The translations under genes and the position numbers were made by a program. Shown piece after piece: positions 16,029 through 22,385 of a DNA stretch of 64,000 nt; the stretch's first letter is position 1; every line of letters begins with the position of its first letter. The notes beneath the pieces were generated by a model. It saw nothing but the letters and a program-made list of their open reading frames with translations. It was not told the DNA's origin and did no database searches. Origin of the DNA: [Enterobacter] lignolyticus SCF1 (GTDB lineage: Bacteria; Pseudomonadota; Gammaproteobacteria; Enterobacterales; Enterobacteriaceae); the NCBI RefSeq assembly GCF_000164865.1, contig NC_014618.1, positions 2,046,001-2,110,000 of the forward strand, written 5' to 3'.

Positions 16029-17561
16029 GTGCGCCATACACTATTTTCCGTATTGATTGCGACATTGTTATTACTGGTTGGCACGCTGGTCGTAAACTGG
16101 CAGCTGTGGCACTCGTCGGACTCAGACCGAGCGGCAACCGCCGGACATATTGCGCGAAAAATAGACGCCATTCTTGACGAGGCGCGCGACGCAACCAACA
16201 CGGCGACGCGTGTGGCGCTCAATGGCTGCTCTGCGCAGGGGGAGTTTGAGCTGGGGACGGAAGCTGCGCTTCAGCCCCATTTGCGTACCATCATTATTCT
16301 AAAAAATGACAGCGTATGGTGCACATCGCTGCCCGGCAGCAGGGTGTTGATTGTTAAGCCAGAAGCGATCTCCGATGACAATCTGCTGCTAATGATGCCG
16401 CAAAGCATGGTGAACGGGCTACCGGTACTTATTTTTCAGACCCTCATTCCAGATGGGAAAGTCATTGTCAGCATCAGCGATGCGCATCTGCGGGACGCGT
16501 TAAACAGCTCTTTTGAGAATACCCGTTTTTCATTTGTGGTCGGCAATCGAGTTTTCGATAACAATGGAAAGGTTGTCTCCCTGAAGACATTGTCGGGGGT
16601 TAGCGCAACCCGGACCTCCTATGCGTCCACTCGCTATCCTTTCCGCATTGAGTATCATCGCCCGGCATTTTTCAACCTTACAAGGCTGATGCATCAGGGG
16701 ACACTGTTTTTGCTGCTGCTCTTCTTGCTGTCCTTTACCGTTGCTTTTCTGCTGCGTCGTTATCTGGATAAATATACGACGCCAGAGGAGAATTTACGTA
16801 AGGCCATACAAAATGGCGAAATTATCCCGTTCTATCAGCCCGTAGTTAACGGGAGGACGGGCGCAATGTATGGCGTGGAGGTTCTGGCGCGATGGAAACA
16901 TCCCAAGGCCGGTTTTATCTCTCCGGCTGTATTTATTCCTACCGCCGAAAAAACGGGGCTGATTATCCCCTTAACGAAAAGCCTGATGCGGCAGGTGGTG
17001 GCGCAGATGCGGCCTATTTTTGGGAAACTACCGGATGGGTTTCATATTGGTATTAATATCAGCGCATCGCATATCAACTCCCCCTGCTTTATGCATGACT
17101 GCCTGCAGTATCAGCGAGGGTTTGACGGAAAAAAAGTGCGGCTGGTTCTGGAAGTTACCGAGCGTGAGCCGCTGCTCATCAACAACGACCTTATAAACAA
17201 TCTTAATACGCTGCACAGCAAAGGATTTGGGTTTGCGCTGGATGATTTTGGCACCGGCTATTCGGGCTTATCCTATCTGAATGACCTGCATATTGATTAC
17301 ATTAAGATTGATAAAAGCTTTGTCAGCCGGGTTAGCCATATTGCGGATTCCACCCTGCTGCTGGATTGTGTTATCGAGATGGCGAAAAAACTGTCATTAC
17401 ACATTGTTGCTGAGGGCGTTGAGACGAAAGAGCAGCTTGATTACCTGAATCGCCAGAACATTACCCTGATTCAGGGGTATTATTTCTGGAAACCTGTCTC
17501 TTATATTAACTTGATTAAAATACTGCTTTCCAAAAGTAAAGAAGAAACTGTCGAAATATAG
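16029..17561 (+). CDS. Membrane-bound CSS-type EAL domain cyclic-di-GMP phosphodiesterase
   Basis: About 510 aa. It has TM1 near the N-terminus (VLIATLLLLVGTLVV), a periplasmic loop with the redox-type signature NGCS...VWCTSLPGS, a second TM (GTLFLLLLFLLSFTVAFLL), then a full EAL domain. EAL catalytic features are present: GVEVLARW (EVL variant), INIS, LEVTERE, LDDFGTGYSGLSYL, KIDKSF, VAEGVET and QGYYFWKP. It should hydrolyse c-di-GMP and resembles the E. coli PdeC/YjcC group, with CTS replacing the usual CSS. I chose GTG 16029 because AAGGA lies seven bases upstream. ATGs at 15981 and 15933 are possible but have poor ribosome sites. The gene is more AT-rich than its neighbours and has no counterpart here in E. 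coli K-12. Confidence 0.85.
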   Translation: MRHTLFSVLIATLLLLVGTLVVNWQLWHSSDSDRAATAGHIARKIDAILDEARDATNTATRVALNGCSAQGEFELGTEAALQPHLRTIIILKNDSVWCTSLPGSRVLIVKPEAISDDNLLLMMPQSMVNGLPVLIFQTLIPDGKVIVSISDAHLRDALNSSFENTRFSFVVGNRVFDNNGKVVSLKTLSGVSATRTSYASTRYPFRIEYHRPAFFNLTRLMHQGTLFLLLLFLLSFTVAFLLRRYLDKYTTPEENLRKAIQNGEIIPFYQPVVNGRTGAMYGVEVLARWKHPKAGFISPAVFIPTAEKTGLIIPLTKSLMRQVVAQMRPIFGKLPDGFHIGINISASHINSPCFMHDCLQYQRGFDGKKVRLVLEVTEREPLLINNDLINNLNTLHSKGFGFALDDFGTGYSGLSYLNDLHIDYIKIDKSFVSRVSHIADSTLLLDCVIEMAKKLSLHIVAEGVETKEQLDYLNRQNITLIQGYYFWKPVSYINLIKILLSKSKEETVEI

Positions 17562-17621
17562 GCGCGGTCCTGATTCAGTCAACTCCTGCGAAAGAGGCCA
17601 GGAGTTGACGGGCTCCGGGGA

Positions 17622-17900
17622 TTATTTCTTCTTGTAAATGTTGGCGGTGGCATGGATTTTATTGCTGGTGTTTCCTGACGTCAGGATCAGCACATCAGCG
17701 CCTTGCTCATCGGCTTTTTTGATTAACGCTGCTTTGGCATCCGACGCCGCTGTTTCATTAGAAACAGAAATAGTGCCAATTTTCGTATACTGCGAGGCCA
17801 CTTTTTTGAATGCGTCATGAGTCATCAGCTCAGCTGCGCTGACGCTGCTGATAAATGAGAAGGCTGCCAGTGTGATGGTTAATTTAGAGAGTATACGCAT
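17622..17900 (-). CDS. yahO: YahO-like periplasmic protein (YhcN/BhsA family, DUF1471)
   Basis: The 92-aa product has a signal peptide (about 22 residues, ending SSVSA) and a DUF1471 domain closely matching E. coli YahO. Shared features are AELMT at the mature start, SQYTKIGTISVSNE, LIKKADEQGADVLILTSG and HATANIYKKK at the end. Family members are small stress-induced periplasmic proteins with unclear biochemistry. AAGGATGACATC gives a good ribosome site; a CTATAA -10-like element lies about 21 bases upstream of the start. In E. coli yahO lies elsewhere, so this is a different location. It could also be a paralogue rather than the true yahO orthologue. Confidence 0.8.
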   Translation of the reverse strand: MRILSKLTITLAAFSFISSVSAAELMTHDAFKKVASQYTKIGTISVSNETAASDAKAALIKKADEQGADVLILTSGNTSNKIHATANIYKKK

Positions 17901-18453
17901 GATGTCATCCTTTGCATTGCTTATAGTGGTTGATATGAGACTACTTTCTTAGTCCATTGAGAGTCATATAACAGTAAATAATCAGCGCGCGACATTATCC
18001 TGGGTATTTCGAGCTTCAGAAAATATCATCTGTGCCGTGCTGATATAACCTATAGTGAATACTATTATTCATTCGTTCTAATCATTTTTTGTTTAAAAAT
18101 AAATACCCGCGCGTCATCGGGCATTGTCACGTTGAGCCTGCAGGAAGAACCTATCATCGCGCGGATAAAAAAATCCCCTTTACCTCGCACAGTAAAGGGG
18201 AAAGCTTGCAATGAATATTATATGTTCTCGGACTCACTTGACGGCGTTTACAGGGATATGCAGTGCCGTCGGGTGCTGGTCTGAATGATTGCGCGTCCAG
18301 TGCATGGATATCAACAGACCGATGAAGCACGCCGCGTTTTGCCGGGATGTACAAGAACGCTGCGTGACGTCACGGCGGAAATAATAGAGATTGGGGGGAC
18401 TCAGCTCAAACGACAACTTGTTTAAATCTGAACTTTCGCCGGCGGGAGGGCCG
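17901..18453. other. Gene-poor AT-rich spacer
   Basis: About 550 bases without a convincing gene. Short frames on both strands lack ribosome sites and family resemblance. It contains the minus-strand terminator at 18168-18200 and an A/T-rich segment around 18050-18110. Nothing else recognisable. Confidence 0.5.
18168..18200 (-). terminator. Orphan rho-independent terminator on the minus strand
   Basis: CCCCTTTAC and GTAAAGGGG form a nine-base perfect stem with an eight-base loop. Read on the minus strand it is followed by ATTTTTTTATCC. No confident gene ends just before it; the nearest minus-strand candidate is the small ORF ending at 18454. Confidence 0.75.
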
Positions 18454-18597
18454 CTATTCCGGCGTGACAATTCCGGGATAGAGCAGCGTTTCCAGATAGC
18501 TCACCATTGTCCAGAGCTGATCGCTAAAGACGAACCAGATGCCGCAGCCAAGAATGAGCAGGATCAGGATTATCATTATTACTTCTGTTTTGCCCAT
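18454..18597 (-). CDS. Possible 47-aa small membrane protein
   Basis: The frame starts at ATG 18597 (MGKTEVIM) and holds one strongly hydrophobic stretch (MIILILLILGCGIWFVF) followed by a short polar tail ending PGIVTPE. An inner ATG seven codons in is also possible. I do not recognise the family. It lies 120 bases downstream of the DUF535 gene on the same strand and upstream of the minus-strand terminator at 18168, so a shared transcript is possible. The ribosome site is weak, and a hydrophobic short frame can arise by chance, so support is moderate at best. Confidence 0.42.
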   Translation of the reverse strand: MGKTEVIMIILILLILGCGIWFVFSDQLWTMVSYLETLLYPGIVTPE

Positions 18598-18690
18598 GGT
18601 CGGAACGTTTCGCAGACGCGCAGTCGGATTCAGGTGGAAAGGAGGGGATAGTAGCGAAACTGCGGTGTGAATTGCAAACGAGAGCGCGCA

Positions 18691-18711
18691 AGCCCCCATA
18701 AAATGGGGGCT
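18691..18711. repeat. Nine-base hairpin after the DUF535 gene
   Basis: AGCCCCCAT and ATGGGGGCT flank a three-base loop, seven bases past the stop of the DUF535 gene. No T-run follows on either strand, so it is not a canonical terminator; it could stabilise a 3' end or pause polymerase. Confidence 0.5.
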
Positions 18712-18717
18712 AGAGGG

Positions 18718-19677
18718 TTAGCGATCGCCGTGATGGGGAAACAGCTGGCTGAACCGTAGCGCCATCTCATCGAGCAGCGCAAAGCGGCGGCGGTACTCTG
18801 CGCGCTTCTTGCTGGCGATGCTTTCCAGCGTTTTACGCTCCTGCTGGAGCGGCATTTGCCAGCGGTATTTATCCAGCGCTTTACCGTCGATGGAGGCCCA
18901 GAACTCGTCATAGCTGGCGTGGAAATGACGCCCTTTGCTCAGACGATAGCGCAGCGCGCGGAACACGTGGCCGTTGTCGCTGACGCCGGTTATCCGGGCG
19001 ATCCCGCACTCTGCAGCCAGCAAGCCGAAAAACTCGATGAGGATGCGTTTGGGGAACAGGCCGTGGCAGGCGCGGGTAGCGACCTTAATCACTTCATGAG
19101 ACACGCTGCGGCGCGGGCCCTGCAGACCGCCGATGACGAGCTCCCAACCCTCGGCGCTCTTCACCACGCTGAACGTGGCGCTGGCCAGCAGCGTCTGCTC
19201 GCCATCAAACAGCCAGACGGTGCTTTCGCCCTCGCGTTCGGCTTTTCGCGCGCAGGAGAGGCACAGCGTAAACCGGCTTTCGTCTTTGCCTTCAATCTCC
19301 AGCACGACCACCGGGTCCGGGGCCGTCAGCGCTGCTGCCAGGCGCGGGCTTTGCAGCGTATCAATGAACTGATAGTGGCTGATGATGGCGTCTGCGCGCT
19401 GGCTGGAAGAGAGCCCAAGCGCCAGATACTGGCGATGCGTTTTGCTCGGCAGCGTCACCTGGGCGCCGAGCAGCGTATCGAAATCCTCGCGCTGTGAGAG
19501 GCTGTCCAGCATCCGCCGCGTGGAGGAGTAAAAGAGCAGCGTACGCAGGAGAAACTTCAGCCGGTAATCAAATTTTCGCCAGATTGGGGCTGGCGTAATA
19601 TTACCCTTGACCAGTTCGGCAATGAGATGGGTACGCGGCGCTGCGGCGTGAGAGGAATGCTGGGGGTTGTCCGACAC
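18718..19677 (-). CDS. VirK/YbjX family protein (DUF535)
   Basis: The 319-aa soluble protein contains family hallmarks such as LALGLSSSQRADAIISHYQF, LEIEGKDESRFTLCLSCARK, LVIGGLQGPRRSVSHEVIKV, the HGLFPKRILIEFFG segment and GVSDNGHVFRALRYRLSKG. It matches the DUF535 family that includes E. coli YbjX and Salmonella VirK and SomA, which belong to PhoP-dependent envelope or antimicrobial-peptide responses; the mechanism is unknown. The start is GTG 19677 with GAGGT eight bases upstream. A PhoP-box-like repeat lies 84-100 bases upstream, nine bases before a TATAAC -10-like element on the minus strand. Not at this place in E. coli K-12. Confidence 0.85.
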   Translation of the reverse strand: MSDNPQHSSHAAAPRTHLIAELVKGNITPAPIWRKFDYRLKFLLRTLLFYSSTRRMLDSLSQREDFDTLLGAQVTLPSKTHRQYLALGLSSSQRADAIISHYQFIDTLQSPRLAAALTAPDPVVVLEIEGKDESRFTLCLSCARKAEREGESTVWLFDGEQTLLASATFSVVKSAEGWELVIGGLQGPRRSVSHEVIKVATRACHGLFPKRILIEFFGLLAAECGIARITGVSDNGHVFRALRYRLSKGRHFHASYDEFWASIDGKALDKYRWQMPLQQERKTLESIASKKRAEYRRRFALLDEMALRFSQLFPHHGDR

Positions 19678-19760
19678 GATAAAAACCTCTTTGTAGTTGC
19701 GCAGGTATTCTAGAGACCTCGCTTCATCATCATAAGGGCTACCCGGTTATATTAGTTGTT

Positions 19761-19777
19761 CGTTTAGCTTTTGTTTA
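19761..19777. promoter_or_regulatory. PhoP-box-like direct repeat between the DUF535 gene and pphA
   Basis: CGTTTA-N5-TGTTTA on the + strand fits the PhoP box (T/G)GTTTA-N5-(T/G)GTTTA at 11 of 12 positions. Towards the minus-strand DUF535 gene it lies just upstream of a TATAAC element (19751 to 19746), in inverted orientation. Towards pphA it lies about 39 bases before a TATACT at 19817-19822. Either or both genes could be controlled. Confidence 0.6.
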
Positions 19778-19842
19778 AGTTTGTGAATCTGTCGCGGTTC
19801 GCGACCACGGGTTGCCTATACTGAGAAGACGAGGAGGCGCCT

Positions 19843-20487
19843 ATGTACCAACGCATTGAGGGAAGCCAGTGGCGGCATATCTGGCTTACCGGCGATGTGC
19901 ACGGCTGCTATGCACGTCTGATAGCGCAGCTGAAGTCGCTGAAATTTAACCCTTATGAGGATCTCCTGCTGTCCGTCGGCGATCTGATTGACCGCGGACC
20001 GGAAAGCCGCAAATGCCTGGCGCTTATCGAGCAAAAATGGTTCGCCGCGATCCGTGGTAATCATGAGCAGATGGCAATGGATGCACTCAGTTCACGGCAG
20101 CTGGGGCTGTGGGCGCTCAACGGCGGAGACTGGTTTTCCCGCAGCTCATCGGCGGAGAAACTGCGTATTGTCGAACTCCTTGAGGCGTGTCGACGGCTGC
20201 CCTATGTGCTCGAAGTTCGCTGTCGCTCCGGAGTGAGCGTCGTGGCGCACGCGGACTATCCGGCGGATGAATACCGCTGGCAGCAGCCGGTTGACGGGCA
20301 TCGCGTGCTGTGGGACCGGCAGCGCTTGACCGATCATCTCGCCGGGCGCCATACCTCGCTGCGCGGCGCTGAACACTTCTGGTTTGGCCATACGCCGCTG
20401 AAACAGCGTTATGATTTTGAAAATCAACATTATATCGATACCGGTGCGGTATTCGGCGGGGTATTGACGCTGGTACAGCTGCAGTAG
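19843..20487 (+). CDS. pphA: Serine/threonine protein phosphatase PphA
   Basis: A 214-aa PPP-family metallophosphatase (E. coli PphA 218 aa). The metal-binding motifs GDVHG (17-21), GDLIDRG (46-52) and GNHE (72-75) are all intact, and HTPL with the following GAVFGG stretch completes the site. E. coli PphA dephosphorylates phosphoproteins and links heat shock/misfolding to the Cpx system. A GAGGAGG ribosome site precedes the ATG. It is followed by a terminator and the convergent yebV. Confidence 0.93.
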   Translation: MYQRIEGSQWRHIWLTGDVHGCYARLIAQLKSLKFNPYEDLLLSVGDLIDRGPESRKCLALIEQKWFAAIRGNHEQMAMDALSSRQLGLWALNGGDWFSRSSSAEKLRIVELLEACRRLPYVLEVRCRSGVSVVAHADYPADEYRWQQPVDGHRVLWDRQRLTDHLAGRHTSLRGAEHFWFGHTPLKQRYDFENQHYIDTGAVFGGVLTLVQLQ

Positions 20488-20498
20488 GGGAAATAAAT

Positions 20499-20522
20499 AA
20501 CCCGCCTCAGGGCGGGTTCCTT
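20499..20522. terminator. Terminator between pphA and yebV
   Basis: AACCCGCC and GGCGGGTT form an eight-base stem with a four-base loop (20499-20518) followed by CCTTT; it lies between two convergent genes. Confidence 0.7.
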
Positions 20523-20527
20523 TGGCA

Positions 20528-20764
20528 TCATGCAAGGCGCATGACCCAGGCGTCAGAATGCTGGTCGTAACGGTGACGATAAAGGACGGAGTGTTTGCCG
20601 TTGAGGATGGCCGGAACGCTGGTGTCGGCATCCCAGGCGTCCAGCTGCATGCACAGGTCAGGATCGGATTTGCAGGGGATGCTTAACGTTCGCTCCCCGT
20701 GCTGTTCGCCATGCAGCTCGGCGTCATCGATTTCGAATGCGCCAATACGTACGCAGGTTTTCAT
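20528..20764 (-). CDS. yebV: YebV, small conserved protein of unknown function
   Basis: The 78-aa product matches E. coli YebV (78 aa) nearly throughout: MKTCVRIGAFEIDDAELHGE, LSIPCKSDPDLCMQLDAWDA, and HSVLYRHRYDQHSDAWVMRL. No known domain or function. The start is taken at the Met giving the family length; the frame extends 22 codons further without homology. In E. coli yebW follows between yebV and rsmF; here no yebW is visible in the 112-base gap. Confidence 0.9.
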   Translation of the reverse strand: MKTCVRIGAFEIDDAELHGEQHGERTLSIPCKSDPDLCMQLDAWDADTSVPAILNGKHSVLYRHRYDQHSDAWVMRLA

Positions 20765-20876
20765 CATAGTGCTCTCCAGTGTTTGCTGTTGTGGTACGAC
20801 CAGTTGGGTCCCATTTTTCAGCGTAGACAATGGAGAGAAAATCGCCAGTCAGAATGTGCTACTTTTTTGTGATTCG

Positions 20877-22301
20877 CTACGCTTTACCGGCGAACAGTTT
20901 GCCGTCGCGCACCAGCTCGCGCGGATAGCTGTTTTTAAGCCGCGAGCCCACTTTTTTGGCAAGCCCCAGCGGATGCCCCTGGAACGTCACCACCACATCA
21001 TCCGCAGGCGGCGGCGTTTGCGGCCAGACGTCGCGGCCCCGGTACCACTCCTCCGCTTCCTGCCGGGTGAGCTCGACCGTCGGGCTGCGTTCGTCGGCCA
21101 GCGCAATCACCGCCTCATGCTGCCAGCGATAGCCCTTGTTGAAGGTTTCCGCCAGACGCAGGCCGATACGGGAGAAGCGTACCTGACCGATCAGCGGCTC
21201 GATATCCGCCGGGAACAGCCAAATTTCTTTATCGCGCTGCCAGAGGCGTAGCGCATCATGCCAGCGCAGTCCCACCGCGCTGGCGGCGCGGGTCACGGCG
21301 TCCGCATCCCGGCCTTTCATCGGCGTGAAGGGGAATTTGCCGACCTTATAGCCCGGCGCCGGCAGCGGATCAACGCTCGCCGTTTTACGCAGGCGGGCGA
21401 CAAAAAAACCTTCGCAGTCATAAATCTGCGGAAATACGTGCAAAAACCCTTCCGGCGTGAGCGCCTTTGCGGCGTCCGGGAAAAGCGCATTCAGCGGCAG
21501 GATCTCCAGCGCCTGCGGGAAGCGCGCCATCAGCCATGCCAGCACCTCTTCGTTTTCCTCGCGGTTCAGCGTACAGGTGGAGTACACCAGCGTGCCGCCG
21601 GGGCGCAGGGCGTGAAACGCGCTGTCGATAAGCTCGCGCTGGGTGGCGGCGATCGCCTGGTTGCTCTCCGGCGACCAGTTTTTCAGCGCGTCGGGGTCTT
21701 TACGCACCACGCCTTCGCCGGAGCAGGGGGCGTCAAGGAGGATAGCGTCAAACGTTTCGGGCAGGGCGGCGCCGAAAACCCGGCCGTCAAAATGGGTCAG
21801 CGCAGCGTTGCTGATGCCGCAGCGGCTGATGTTGGCATGCAGCACCTTCACCCGGCTGGCGGAGTATTCGTTGGCGAGGATCGCCCCCTGATTCCCCATC
21901 CGGGCGGCGATTTGCGTGGTCTTGGAACCCGGCGCCGCCGCGACGTCCATCACGCGCTGCGGCCGGTTGCCATCGGCAAAGAGCGCCGTCACCGGCAGCA
22001 TCGAGCTGGCCTCCTGAATATAAAACAGTCCGCTCAGGTGCTCTGCGGTGCTGCCAAGCGGCACGTCTTCTTCATCGTTACGCTCGATCCAGAAGCCTTC
22101 CTCACACCAGGGCACCGGCGTCAGCTGCCAGCCATAGGGCGCAACCCGCTCAAGAAAATCGGCAACGCTGATTTTCAGCGTATTGACGCGGATGCTGCGG
22201 CGCAGCGGGCGCTGGCAGGCGGCGATAAAGTCATCGAAGACGAGATGGGCGGGCATGGCTGCGCGCATCGCAGCGAGAAAGGCGTCGGGAAGATAGGCCA
22301 C
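20877..22301 (-). CDS. rsmF: 16S rRNA m5C1407 methyltransferase RsmF
   Basis: A SAM-dependent RNA cytosine-C5 methyltransferase of the NOL1/NOP2/Sun group. The SAM-binding loop is MDVAAAPGSKTTQIA. The two catalytic cysteines lie in DAPCSGEGVVRKDPDA and YSTCTLNREENE. A C-terminal PUA-like RNA-binding part follows. The start is set at GTG 22301 (MAYLPDAFLAAM), aligning with MAQHTVYFPDAF of E. coli and giving 474 aa (E. coli 479); a longer frame to 22376 runs through non-conserved residues. Formerly yebU. It is followed upstream by letB-letA on the same strand. Confidence 0.95.
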   Translation of the reverse strand: MAYLPDAFLAAMRAAMPAHLVFDDFIAACQRPLRRSIRVNTLKISVADFLERVAPYGWQLTPVPWCEEGFWIERNDEEDVPLGSTAEHLSGLFYIQEASSMLPVTALFADGNRPQRVMDVAAAPGSKTTQIAARMGNQGAILANEYSASRVKVLHANISRCGISNAALTHFDGRVFGAALPETFDAILLDAPCSGEGVVRKDPDALKNWSPESNQAIAATQRELIDSAFHALRPGGTLVYSTCTLNREENEEVLAWLMARFPQALEILPLNALFPDAAKALTPEGFLHVFPQIYDCEGFFVARLRKTASVDPLPAPGYKVGKFPFTPMKGRDADAVTRAASAVGLRWHDALRLWQRDKEIWLFPADIEPLIGQVRFSRIGLRLAETFNKGYRWQHEAVIALADERSPTVELTRQEAEEWYRGRDVWPQTPPPADDVVVTFQGHPLGLAKKVGSRLKNSYPRELVRDGKLFAGKA

Positions 22302-22385
22302 GGGGTATACCAAAAAGAAAAAACGGGAGCGCAGTGTACCATAAATCGGTGTTCCGGCGATGGGCCACCGGAACACCGTCAGGGG

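Noticed and set aside
18234..18470. 78-codon minus-strand frame near the DUF535 islet
   Set aside because: Polar, low-complexity-like residue pattern without homology or ribosome site; the neighbouring small membrane ORF overlaps it and is the better candidate.
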